Below, piece after piece: positions 1-7,082 of a DNA stretch of 19,463 nucleotides. Origin of the DNA: MD308 sp051888795. Its GTDB lineage: Bacteria > Bacillota > Clostridia > Lachnospirales > Lachnospiraceae. A program made the position numbers and the translations under genes. The number at the start of each line of letters is the position of its first letter. Positions within the stretch are counted from its first letter, which is position 1. The notes under the pieces were generated by a model. It saw nothing but the letters and a program-made list of their open reading frames with translations. It ran no database searches and was not told the DNA's origin. The stretch lies in contig JBJFCD010000049.1 of NCBI GenBank assembly GCA_051888795.1, positions 1-19,463 of the forward strand. Direction: 5' to 3'.

Positions 1-134
1 ATACAGTAGAAGAACTGACAAACAGAACACCGGAAGATATGATGAAAGTACGTAATCTGGGACGTAAGTCTTTGGAAGAAGTACTTGCAAAATTAGATGA
101 ATTGGGACTGAGCCTTAGCAAAGGCGAAGAGTAG
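1..134 (+). CDS. rpoA: RNA polymerase alpha subunit, C-terminal end (partial)
   Basis: Only the last 43 codons are present; the reading frame enters at base 3 and stops at TAG 132-134. The residues include NRTPEDMMKVRNLGRKSLEE followed by a leucine-rich helix and an acidic GEE tail. This is the end of the alpha C-terminal domain, the helix-hairpin-helix module that contacts UP-element DNA and activators. The next gene is rplQ, the usual neighbour of rpoA at the end of the ribosomal protein operon in Firmicutes. The identification is firm although the 5' part lies outside the window. Confidence 0.95.
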   Translation, partial: TVEELTNRTPEDMMKVRNLGRKSLEEVLAKLDELGLSLSKGEE

Positions 135-331
135 AGCACTTAGCGAATACAAGCCGTAGGCGTAGTATGAGGTTAGTGCGAACTCTGTTCTTCGGAACTT
201 AGCGAGGTTTTTTCGAGCTTAGTCTCGAAGAACTACCTTATTATTCATCAGTAAACCCGAAGTGTATGATGAAACATTTGGCTAGTAAGCCCGAAGAAGC
301 ATAACCAAGTGTATAATGGAGGATTAGAGAA
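135..331 (+). other. Long structured spacer between rpoA and rplQ
   Basis: These 197 bases hold no gene. Seen in the sequence: a UUCG-tetraloop hairpin GTTC-TTCG-GAAC (187-198); a hairpin TTCGAG-CTTAGT-CTCGAA (212-229); a small hairpin GCC-GTA-GGC (153-161) inside GCACT (136-140)/AGTGC (175-179); a 9-base direct repeat ACTTAGCGA (138-146 and 197-205); and a later imperfect direct repeat beginning AGTAAACCCGAAG / AGTAAGCCCGAAG. The last 15 bases carry the rplQ ribosome site GGAGG (318-322), 9 bases before the ATG. The region could be a leader, an RNA processing site or an inserted intergenic repeat; I cannot tell which. Confidence 0.6.
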
Positions 332-868
332 ATGGCAAAGTATAGAAAACTTGGCAGAACATCAAGCCAGAGAAAAGCATTATTAAGAAATCAGGTAACA
401 GCATTACTTAACAATGGTAAGATTGTTACTACAGAAGCAAAAGCAAAAGAGATTCGTAAGATTGCAGAAGGTCTCATTGCATTAGCTGTAAAAGAGAAAG
501 ACAACTTTGAAGAGGTTACTGTAAAAGCTAAAGTTGCCCGCAAGGACAAAGATGGCAAGAGAGTAAAAGAAGTTGTAGATGGCAAGAAAGTTACAGTATA
601 TGATGAAGTTGACAAGACAATTAAGAAAGATCTTCCGAGCAGACTTCATGCTCGTCGTCAGATGCTCAAGGTTCTTTATCCTGTAAAAGAAGTTCCAAAG
701 GCACAGGCTGGAAGAAAGAAAAATACAAAAGAAGTTGATCTTGTTGCAAAATTATTTGATGAGATCGCACCAAAATATGTAAACCGTAACGGTGGCTATA
801 CAAGAATCGTAAAGATTGGCCAGCGTAAAGGTGATGGAGCTATGGAAGTTCTTATTGAGCTTGTATAA
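332..868 (+). CDS. rplQ: 50S ribosomal protein L17 (long form)
   Basis: Component of the large ribosomal subunit, sitting near the peptide exit tunnel. The N-terminus (YRKLGRTSSQRKALLRNQVT, with the following KIVTTEAKAKEIRK) and the C-terminus (VAKLFDEIAPKYVNRNGGYT, then RIVKIGQRKGD) match the L17 core. The product is 178 residues against roughly 115-130 in most bacteria. The extra length is a lysine-rich insertion at about residues 56-103 plus a second short one at about 117-134, flanking the conserved LHARRQMLKVLY segment; to my knowledge such long forms occur in Lachnospiraceae. The start is supported by GGAGG 9 bases upstream. It follows rpoA and is closed by a strong terminator, so it is the last gene of its operon. 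Confidence 0.96.
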   Translation: MAKYRKLGRTSSQRKALLRNQVTALLNNGKIVTTEAKAKEIRKIAEGLIALAVKEKDNFEEVTVKAKVARKDKDGKRVKEVVDGKKVTVYDEVDKTIKKDLPSRLHARRQMLKVLYPVKEVPKAQAGRKKNTKEVDLVAKLFDEIAPKYVNRNGGYTRIVKIGQRKGDGAMEVLIELV

Positions 869-883
869 TCTGTAAAGTAATGA

Positions 884-915
884 ACGCACTCTGAGAAATC
901 GGAGTGCGTTTTTTT
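884..915 (+). terminator. Rho-independent terminator of the rpoA-rplQ operon
   Basis: Perfect 8-bp stem ACGCACTC (884-891) / GAGTGCGT (902-909), loop of 10, then seven T residues (909-915). It begins 16 bases after the rplQ stop, so it ends the ribosomal operon. Confidence 0.93.
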
Positions 916-963
916 GTCAAAAAACTGACTATTCTGTTAAATTATCTACTTTTATTGAAAAGG

Positions 964-992
964 CTTACAAATTCTGGGGTTAATGATATAAT
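964..992 (+). promoter_or_regulatory. Sigma-A promoter of the hydrogenase operon
   Basis: A perfect -10 box TATAAT (987-992) is preceded by an extended -10 TG (TGATATAAT, 984-992). A moderate -35 CTTACA (964-969) lies 17 bases upstream. The predicted transcription start is near 999, giving a leader of about 55 bases to the ATG at 1055. No operator-like repeat is visible here. Confidence 0.75.
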
Positions 993-1054
993 AGATTACC
1001 TGAATAAATATGTAACAGTAATTGGGGAAATCAATAAGAAAGGAAGAACAAAAA

Positions 1055-2887
1055 ATGAGCAGATTAGAGCTTACTTCGCCTAAAAAAGCCCGAATTGTCA
1101 TGGAAGGACTTTACAAAGATTTAGAGCGAAGAATTGAATCCAGTCCTCCGGGACTCTGTCCTGTAGATATGGCACGTGCTTTTTTGGAATTGTGTCATGC
1201 CCAGACATGTGGAAAATGTGTGCCATGTCGTATCGGACTTGGACAATTGAACAACTTCATCAAGGATGTTCTTGATGGAAAAGCAACAATGGAAACACTG
1301 GATATTATGGAGCAGACTGCGCTTTCTATTATGGAATCGGCAGACTGTGCGATCGGATATGAAGCCGCAAATATGGTTTATAAAGGACTTATTGGTTATC
1401 GTGATGACTATGTTGAACATATTCAGAATGGTCGTTGTACATGTTCATATAATCAACCGGTACCTTGCGTTTCTTTATGTCCTGCACATGTAGATATTCC
1501 TGGATATGTTGCACTTGTAGGTGAAGGGAGATATGCAGATGCTATCAAACTTATTCGTAAAGATAATCCATTCCCTACAACATGCGGTTTTATCTGTGAA
1601 CATCCATGTGAGGCAAGATGTCGTAGAAATATGGTAGACGATGCAATTAATATCCGTGGACTTAAGAGGGTTGCCGCAGATTTTGCAGGAGAGGTTGAGC
1701 CTCCGGCATGTGCACCGTCTACAGGCAAGAGAGTTGCTGTACTTGGAGGCGGACCAGGTGGATTAAGTGCTGCATATTATCTCCAGCTTATGGGACATCA
1801 GACAACAGTATACGAGATGCTTCCTAAGTTAGGGGGAATGCTTCGCTATGGTATTCCAAATTACCGACTTCCAAAAGATCGTCTTGAAGATGATATAAAT
1901 GCAATCTTAAAGACAGGTGTTGAAGTAAAACATGGACTTAAGATTGGTCCGGATATTACAATTCAGGAGCTTCAAAAAGAATATGATGCTGTTCTTATCA
2001 CAATTGGTGCAAGTACTGATAAGAAGCTCGGCCTGGAAGGTGAGAATGCAGAAGGTATTTTTTCAGCTGTACAGTTTTTGAGAAACGTAGGAAAGAATAT
2101 TATCATGGATCTTACAGGTAAAGAAGTTGCCGTTATTGGAGGCGGTAACGTTACTATGGATGCTGTCCGTACCGCAAAACGTCTTGGGGCAAAGAAAGTA
2201 AGTGTTGTATATAGAAGGAGAGTTGCTGATATGACGGCTCTTCCGTCTGAGATTGAAGGTGCAATCGCAGAAGGAATTGAAGTGCAGACATTAAAAGCAC
2301 CGGCATCCCTTGATGTTGATGAAAACAATCATATTAAAGGAATCTATGTGACTCCTCAGATGATCAGTGAAATCAGAGATGGACGTGCAAGCATCAAACC
2401 TACAGGAGAGGATGATATTTACATCCCATGTGATGTGCTTGTTGTGGCGATTGGACAGAATATTGAAACAAAACACTTTGAGGACGCAGGAATTCCGGTA
2501 CAGCGCGGCAAGATCGTGACTAAGAGTAATGGATCTATTGAAAATATGCCAGGGGTATTCGCAGGTGGAGACTGTGCCAGCGGACCGGCTTCTGTTATCA
2601 AAGCAATTGCAGCGGCAAAAGTTGCGGCGGCAAATATAGATGAGTATCTTGGATATCATCATGAGATTTCCTGTGATGTTGAAATCCCAGAGGCTCACCT
2701 TGATGACCGTACACCATGCGGCAGAGTGAATCTGACAGAGCGTGAGGCAAGTGAACGTGTGCTTGACTGGGATGGATGTGAAAACTGCATGACAGAGAAA
2801 GAAGCAAAACAGGAAGCAAGCCGATGCTTACGTTGTGATCATTTTGGATATGGAATCTTTAAAGGAGGCAGAGAAAAAATATGGTAA
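1055..2887 (+). CDS. NuoF-type Fe-S / GltD-like NAD(P)H oxidoreductase subunit of hydrogenase
   Basis: Predicted cytoplasmic 610-residue electron-transfer flavoprotein that passes electrons between NAD(P)H and the hydrogenase encoded next. Domains in order: a NuoF C-terminal-type [4Fe-4S] module (residues ~30-115; C52-C55-C58 in TCGKCVPCRIG plus C98); a GltD-type double-cluster domain (C138, C142, C177, C181, C185, C189); an FAD Rossmann motif GGGPGG (231-236); a second nucleotide site GGGNVTMDA (362-370) followed by YRRR (386-389), the kind of arginine run that favours NADPH; and a C-terminal cysteine set (C575, C578, C591, C594). It lacks the FMN/NADH-binding half of NuoF. I chose ATG 1055 because AGGAAG precedes it; a TTG 33 bases upstream has no good ribosome site. 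It overlaps hydA by 7 bases. The choice of NADH or NADPH is not settled by sequence. Confidence 0.88.
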   Translation: MSRLELTSPKKARIVMEGLYKDLERRIESSPPGLCPVDMARAFLELCHAQTCGKCVPCRIGLGQLNNFIKDVLDGKATMETLDIMEQTALSIMESADCAIGYEAANMVYKGLIGYRDDYVEHIQNGRCTCSYNQPVPCVSLCPAHVDIPGYVALVGEGRYADAIKLIRKDNPFPTTCGFICEHPCEARCRRNMVDDAINIRGLKRVAADFAGEVEPPACAPSTGKRVAVLGGGPGGLSAAYYLQLMGHQTTVYEMLPKLGGMLRYGIPNYRLPKDRLEDDINAILKTGVEVKHGLKIGPDITIQELQKEYDAVLITIGASTDKKLGLEGENAEGIFSAVQFLRNVGKNIIMDLTGKEVAVIGGGNVTMDAVRTAKRLGAKKVSVVYRRRVADMTALPSEIEGAIAEGIEVQTLKAPASLDVDENNHIKGIYVTPQMISEIRDGRASIKPTGEDDIYIPCDVLVVAIGQNIETKHFEDAGIPVQRGKIVTKSNGSIENMPGVFAGGDCASGPASVIKAIAAAKVAAANIDEYLGYHHEISCDVEIPEAHLDDRTPCGRVNLTEREASERVLDWDGCENCMTEKEAKQEASRCLRCDHFGYGIFKGGREKIW

Positions 2888-4635
2888 ATCTTACAATTGA
2901 CGGAAAACAGATATCTGTAAAAGAAAACACCACGATAATGGAAGCTGCCGCTTTGAATGGGATCCCGATTCCAAAGCTTTGTTATTTAAAAGGAATTAAT
3001 GAGATTGCAGCATGCCGTGTGTGCGTGGTTGAATTAGAAGGAAAAGAAAAGTTAATTACATCATGTAATAATATAGCAAAAGAAGGTATGGTCATCCATA
3101 CAAATAGCCCGAAGGTAAGAAAACACAGAAAAACAGTAGTAGAACTGATCCTTTCACAGCATAACTGTGAGTGTGTAACGTGCGCAAGGAGTGGAAACTG
3201 TACCCTTCAGAAGGTTGCTAATGATTTAAATATCATTGAGATTCCGTTTAAAATGGAGATTGAAAAGCAGCCTTGGGATAAAAACTTTCCACTTATCCGG
3301 GATTCGTCCAAATGTGTGAAATGTATGCGTTGTATTCAGGTATGTGATAAAGTTCAGGGACTGAATATCTGGGATGTAGAAGGAACAGGATCAAGAACAA
3401 CTGTCAATGTAGCAGGACATAAGAAAATAAATGAAGCAGCCTGTTCACTTTGCGGACAGTGTATTACACATTGTCCGGTAGGAGCACTCAGAGAGCGTGA
3501 TGACACAGAAAAAGTATGGGATGCAATAGCTGATCCTGATAAGATCGTAGTAGCTCAGGTTGCGCCTGCTGTTCGTGCAGCGTGGGGAGAAGAACTGGGT
3601 CTTAAGCTGGAAGATGCAACTGTAGGAAAGATACTTGATTCCTTAAAGAAAATGGGCGTTGATTATGCGTTTGATACCTGTTTTTCCGCAGATCTGACGA
3701 TTATGGAGGAAGGAACAGAGTTTATTAAGAGGTTTACATCAGGAGAACTTAAAGATCGTCCGATGTTTACATCATGCTGTCCTGGATGGGTACGTTTTAT
3801 TAAATCTCAGTTCCCGCATCTTGTAAAATATCTTTCATCTGCAAAATCACCGCAGCAGATGTTCGGTGCAGTTATGAAATCATATTTTGCAAAGAAACTT
3901 GATGTTAAGCCGGAACAGATTTATACAGTCTCTGTAATGCCTTGTGTAGCAAAGAAAGCTGAAAGAGAGATGGAATTATTCTATGAGGAATACGCAGGAC
4001 ATGATATTGATGTGGTTATCACCACAAGAGAGCTTGCAAGAATGATTCGTTCTGCACATATCAGCCCGGATACTCTTGTTGATATTGAGAGTGACCGTCC
4101 GATGCAGGAAGGAACAGGAGCAGGTGTGATCTTTGGTGCAACTGGTGGTGTTATGGAGGCGGCGCTTCGTAGCGCATACTTCCTTCTCAAAGGAGAAAAT
4201 CCTCCGGCAGACGCATTTAAGGCAGTTCGTGCACAAGGATTCAATGAGAATAACGGTGTACAGGAAGCAACCTTCCAGGTTGATGATGTTACAGTAAGAA
4301 CAGCTGTAGTCAGCGGACTTGGAAATACAAGAGCACTTCTTAACAAGATTGAACGCGGCGAAGCCAAATATGATTTCGTAGAAGTTATGGCATGTCCTGG
4401 CGGATGTGTAGGTGGCGGCGGTCAGCCAATTCATGATGGAGAAGAGCGTGCGTTTGAAAGAGGTAAAAATCTCTATTATTTGGATGAGAATGCCACCTTA
4501 CGTTACTCACATGAGAATCCGGATATTCAGCTTCTTTATAAAGAATATATGGGCGAGCCAAATGGCCACAAAGCTCATATGCTGTTACATAGTGACCACG
4601 TTGCTGATCTGGAAAGAGAGAGAAGCAGAAAATAG
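2881..4635 (+). CDS. hydA: [FeFe] hydrogenase, modular M3-type catalytic subunit
   Basis: Catalyses reversible 2H+ + 2e- to H2 in the cytoplasm. The 584-residue chain has the full set of clusters: a plant-type [2Fe-2S] domain (C34, C45, C48, C62); a His-Cys3 [4Fe-4S] site (H94, C98, C101, C107); two ferredoxin-type [4Fe-4S] clusters (C145/148/151/155 and C188/191/194/198); and the H-cluster domain with all three signatures, TSCCPGW (297-303, including the proton-relay and cluster cysteines), MPCVAKKAE (353-361) and EVMACPGGCVGGGGQP (501-516). No key residue is missing, so it should be active once HydEFG maturases, not in this window, insert the cofactor. AAAGGAGG lies 12 bases before the ATG, inside the upstream gene, and the 7-base overlap indicates translational coupling. 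HydDB-type schemes describe GltD-linked group A enzymes; my placement there is inference from the neighbour. Confidence 0.96.
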   Translation: MVNLTIDGKQISVKENTTIMEAAALNGIPIPKLCYLKGINEIAACRVCVVELEGKEKLITSCNNIAKEGMVIHTNSPKVRKHRKTVVELILSQHNCECVTCARSGNCTLQKVANDLNIIEIPFKMEIEKQPWDKNFPLIRDSSKCVKCMRCIQVCDKVQGLNIWDVEGTGSRTTVNVAGHKKINEAACSLCGQCITHCPVGALRERDDTEKVWDAIADPDKIVVAQVAPAVRAAWGEELGLKLEDATVGKILDSLKKMGVDYAFDTCFSADLTIMEEGTEFIKRFTSGELKDRPMFTSCCPGWVRFIKSQFPHLVKYLSSAKSPQQMFGAVMKSYFAKKLDVKPEQIYTVSVMPCVAKKAEREMELFYEEYAGHDIDVVITTRELARMIRSAHISPDTLVDIESDRPMQEGTGAGVIFGATGGVMEAALRSAYFLLKGENPPADAFKAVRAQGFNENNGVQEATFQVDDVTVRTAVVSGLGNTRALLNKIERGEAKYDFVEVMACPGGCVGGGGQPIHDGEERAFERGKNLYYLDENATLRYSHENPDIQLLYKEYMGEPNGHKAHMLLHSDHVADLERERSRK

Positions 4636-4639
4636 TTAA

Positions 4640-4678
4640 AAAGAACTTGGTGACAGTTATGTGAAAGGAAAGTTCTTT
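4640..4678 (-). terminator. Probable terminator of the bioY-DUF1284 transcript
   Basis: Perfect 9-bp inverted repeat AAAGAACTT (4640-4648) / AAGTTCTTT (4670-4678) with a 21-base loop. It overlaps the last codons of the minus-strand DUF1284 gene. Read on the minus strand the stem runs into CTTTTTAACTATTTT, a fair U-tract; on the plus strand the U-tract is poor. It may also slow transcription coming from hydA. Confidence 0.45.
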
Positions 4679-5055
4679 CCGCATATTTCTGCCCATGAGC
4701 AATCTCCGCAGATCCATTTTAAAAGTTCCGGAGTAATAACAGAATTGATTTCATTAATGAGGTCTGGATATACATATATTTTCTCTTCTAAATGAAATAA
4801 CTGAGTTACCTTTTGATCGTAGCCTGTAACTTTTTTGTCATCATTACAACAAGATTTATGTTGAGTCAAAGTGCGGTTAGGACAGAAGGCACAGAGAGAA
4901 TCGCAGGAAAATGTTAATTCAATTTCCTGCGATTTTTCTTTGCGTAAAAGCTGAGTGATATATGTCATATTTTCAACAAATTCCTCACTGTATCCTTTCC
5001 CGAGAAAGGTTTGTGTACAGAGAAGATGATGGGGTCTTAAAAATATTTTTTCCAT
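4657..5055 (-). CDS. DUF1284 family cysteine-rich protein
   Basis: A 132-residue soluble protein of unknown function. The N-terminal LRPHHLLC (residues 6-13), the GYSEEF and ENM segments after it, and the cysteine pattern (CDSLCAFCPN, a CC pair, then CGDCSWAEIC near the end) fit the DUF1284 family. The clustered cysteines could hold an Fe-S cluster or zinc, which is inference. It lies 23 bases downstream of bioY on the same strand with its own AGGAAA ribosome site, so it is probably co-transcribed with bioY and shares its biotin-responsive promoter. Whether it has a role in biotin use is not shown by the sequence. Confidence 0.8.
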   Translation of the reverse strand: MEKIFLRPHHLLCTQTFLGKGYSEEFVENMTYITQLLRKEKSQEIELTFSCDSLCAFCPNRTLTQHKSCCNDDKKVTGYDQKVTQLFHLEEKIYVYPDLINEINSVITPELLKWICGDCSWAEICGKNFPFT

Positions 5056-5078
5056 AATAAATTTCCTGATTTAAGATA

Positions 5079-5651
5079 TTAAGCCATATTCGGGAGGCGT
5101 TTGCGGATAGCAAAACCGAGAATAGATGCAAGCACAGCTTTGAGAATAGCAGTTGGAATAAATGGAAGTACACATGCAGATATTCCGACAGCTACAGAAC
5201 TTCCTGTGAGTGCACAGAACATTACAACTCCAATCACATAATTAATAATTGTTCCGAGAATAAGGAAAACAACAAAGGCACCTTTGAATTTGTGGCGGTA
5301 ATCAATTCCGAGACCGATGATAAATGCCATGATTGGGAAAGAAATAAGAAATCCTCCTGTAGGACCGACAAAATGCGAAAATCCTCCGGCAAATCCAGCA
5401 AATACAGGAAGACCAACTGCACCTAATAAGATATAAACTAAAGCGGCGAGACCTCCCAATTTTGCTCCGAGAACTACAGCAGCCAAGGTAATAGCAAAGG
5501 TTTGCATTGTCATAGGAACTCCTAATGGCATAGGAATAGATATTTGTGCCATAATCACAATGACAGCAGTGAGAACACCGGTCATACAAAGATCCTGAAT
5601 GGAAAGCTTAGAATGTTTTTTTGTACCTGTTACAGTATTTACCTGATTCAT
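5079..5651 (-). CDS. bioY: BioY, biotin ECF transporter substrate-binding (S) component
   Basis: Integral membrane protein of 190 residues that binds biotin and works with an energy-coupling module (EcfA/EcfA'/EcfT, not in this window). The sequence has the BioY hallmarks: an early helix ending in a segment rich in proline and methionine (ISIPMPLGVPMTMQTFA), the helix LGGLAALVYILLGAVGLPVF, and FAGGFSHFVGPTGGFLISFP followed by three further hydrophobic stretches, about six helices in all. AGGAGGT lies 9 bases before the ATG. Its promoter overlaps a BirA-type operator, which fits biotin repression. No biotin synthesis gene is visible nearby, so scavenging is the likely role. Confidence 0.94.
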   Translation of the reverse strand: MNQVNTVTGTKKHSKLSIQDLCMTGVLTAVIVIMAQISIPMPLGVPMTMQTFAITLAAVVLGAKLGGLAALVYILLGAVGLPVFAGFAGGFSHFVGPTGGFLISFPIMAFIIGLGIDYRHKFKGAFVVFLILGTIINYVIGVVMFCALTGSSVAVGISACVLPFIPTAILKAVLASILGFAIRKRLPNMA

Positions 5652-5682
5652 AGTAATAATACCTCCTGATATTATAGCGTAT

Positions 5683-5722
5683 TACAGTGCATTTTCATTT
5701 CATTGACATGGATTGCACTGTA
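5683..5722. promoter_or_regulatory. 9-bp inverted repeat between bioY and the exporter gene
   Basis: Perfect inverted repeat TACAGTGCA (5683-5691) / TGCACTGTA (5714-5722), 22 bases apart, extendable by wobble pairs to about 5679/5726. It brackets the predicted -35 box of the plus-strand promoter (5703-5708) and lies in the bioY leader on the minus strand, ending about 10 bases before the bioY ribosome site. It could be an operator for an unidentified regulator or a leader hairpin for bioY. It does not resemble a BirA site. Confidence 0.55.
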
Positions 5723-5731
5723 GTATACTAT
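5703..5731 (+). promoter_or_regulatory. Predicted promoter of the ThrE-like exporter gene
   Basis: A consensus -35 TTGACA (5703-5708) is followed after 17 bases by TACTAT (5726-5731), a 4-of-6 match to -10. Transcription would start near 5738, about one base from the predicted bioY start on the other strand, so the two polymerases would compete for the same DNA. Confidence 0.5.
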
Positions 5732-5745
5732 TTTAATATATGGAC

Positions 5746-5774
5746 ATTGTACAAGCGAGAGAAAGAAATGTCAA
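5746..5774 (-). promoter_or_regulatory. Sigma-A promoter of bioY
   Basis: On the minus strand, a consensus -35 TTGACA (5774 down to 5769) and TACAAT (5751 down to 5746, 5 of 6) are separated by exactly 17 bases. The predicted start is near 5739, giving a leader of about 88 bases. The -35 box lies inside one half of the BirA-type operator. Confidence 0.8.
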
Positions 5775-5799
5775 CTATAAAAACAAGAAAGGTTAACAA
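5768..5799 (-). promoter_or_regulatory. BirA-type biotin operator
   Basis: On the minus strand the site reads TTGTTAACC, a 14-base spacer, then AGTTGACAT. The known Firmicute BirA signal is WTGTWAACC-N14/15-GGTTWACAW (recalled from published regulon comparisons). The first half is a full match; the second deviates at positions that create the bioY -35 box TTGACA. Biotin-loaded BirA bound here would block the bioY promoter directly. The site also lies in the predicted leader of the divergent exporter gene, about 30 bases after its start. Confidence 0.78.
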
Positions 5800-5826
5800 T
5801 TGAAACAAAACTGCGGGAGATAGGAT

Positions 5827-7032
5827 ATGGATTATGAAGCGTTATTAAATGAAGTGCTGAATATTGGAAAAGAAATGGTAAAAAGCGGGGCAGAAACGAA
5901 CAGAGCTGAAGATAGTATTTACCGGATGATGGAAAGCTACGATATAGAACAATGTAATGTTTTTGTCATACAGAGTAATATTCAGGCTACAATAAAGCCG
6001 ATTGGCGGATCATTTATTACACAGATCAGGAGAGTACACAATACGGGGTTTAACTATGACAGGCTGGATTATCTGAACAATTTATCAAGATACATATGTC
6101 AAAATAAACCTTCAGTTGAGGAAATCCGGGAAAAATATAATGAAGTAATGAATCGCAAATCACAGCCAGTATATTTACAGTATTTGGCGGCAATATTAGG
6201 TGGAGTTGGATTTGGTGTCTATTTTGGCTGTGATGTGACAGATACAATTGTAGGCATTGTAATATGTGCACTGGTAGAAGTATATTTTGGAAGAATCCTT
6301 GATAAAAGAGAAAACAATCTAGTTGTATATAATCTTGCCATTGCATTTTTATCCGCAGCAGCAGTGTACTTGGCAGCAAGATTGGGGTTTGGGCACCATC
6401 CGGATCGTATTATTTTAGGGTTGAATATGGTCCTGATTAGTGGATTGGGAGTTACAAATGGAATCAGGGATGTATTGAACCGGGCATACATTTCAGGAAT
6501 GCTTAATATTGCGCATGCTTGTCTGGGGGCTGTCGCAATTGCGTGCGGAACAGGGCTGGCAATGATGTTGTTTAAGGGAGATATGTATGAGATGTATATC
6601 GCTCCAAGTATAGCAGTACAGCTTATCTCCTGTGGAGTTGCAAGCATGGGGTTTGCTTTAGTGTTTAAAGCAGCACTCGGTCAATCTGTATGCGCAGGCA
6701 TTGGTGGATTTATAAACTGTGCATTTTATCTTGTGGTACTTCATTTTTGCGGGAATAATCTGGCAGCGGTCATGGCGGGAGCAACGTCTGTAGCAGCATT
6801 TGCGTACGTGATGTCAAGAATTCACAGAGCTCCGGCAACAATTTTTCTTACAACATCAATTATGCCTGTGATTCCGGGAGCAACACTTTTTTATATGATG
6901 CATGGGCTCGTACAGGCAGATTATGGACTGGCTAAACAGCAGACCCTTCTTTTGCTGCAGACATGTATGGCAATTGCATTTGGATTTCTGATCGTAGAAA
7001 TTGTGACCCATTATGTGAGTGAAAAGAAATAA
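5827..7032 (+). CDS. Threonine/serine exporter family protein, single-chain ThrE
   Basis: Membrane protein of 401 residues expected to export threonine/serine or related small solutes. The N-terminal third is a soluble ThrE-type domain (DUF1212) with KSGAETNRAEDSIYRM (residues ~19-34) and FVIQSNIQATI, followed by about five hydrophobic helices to residue ~270. The C-terminal part is a ThrE_2-like membrane domain with HRAPATIFLTTSIMPVIPGA and a last helix before HYVSEKK. Many Firmicutes encode the two parts as separate small proteins; here one chain carries both. GGGAG lies 7 bases before the ATG. It is transcribed away from bioY and ends at a shared terminator. The substrate is inferred from the family. 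Confidence 0.85.
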   Translation: MDYEALLNEVLNIGKEMVKSGAETNRAEDSIYRMMESYDIEQCNVFVIQSNIQATIKPIGGSFITQIRRVHNTGFNYDRLDYLNNLSRYICQNKPSVEEIREKYNEVMNRKSQPVYLQYLAAILGGVGFGVYFGCDVTDTIVGIVICALVEVYFGRILDKRENNLVVYNLAIAFLSAAAVYLAARLGFGHHPDRIILGLNMVLISGLGVTNGIRDVLNRAYISGMLNIAHACLGAVAIACGTGLAMMLFKGDMYEMYIAPSIAVQLISCGVASMGFALVFKAALGQSVCAGIGGFINCAFYLVVLHFCGNNLAAVMAGATSVAAFAYVMSRIHRAPATIFLTTSIMPVIPGATLFYMMHGLVQADYGLAKQQTLLLLQTCMAIAFGFLIVEIVTHYVSEKK

Positions 7033-7036
7033 AAAG

Positions 7037-7078
7037 CAGCTCAGAACTGTGTTACACATGTCTGAGCTGTATCTTTTT
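7037..7078. terminator. Bidirectional terminator between convergent genes
   Basis: Perfect 9-bp stem CAGCTCAGA (7037-7045) / TCTGAGCTG (7061-7069), loop of 15. TTTTT follows at 7074-7078 on the plus strand; on the minus strand the A-run at 7031-7035 supplies a U-tract. It sits between the stop codons of the exporter gene and the cell wall hydrolase gene and can serve both. Confidence 0.88.
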
Positions 7079-7082
7079 GAGT

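Noticed and set aside
1022..1054. TTG start 33 bases upstream of the oxidoreductase ATG, giving an 11-residue extension
   Set aside because: No ribosome site precedes it, while AGGAAG lies just before ATG 1055 and the extra residues have no family counterpart.
3976..4434. Long minus-strand open frames inside hydA
   Set aside because: They lie wholly opposite a gene with every hydrogenase motif intact, show no domain, and have no promoter or ribosome site.
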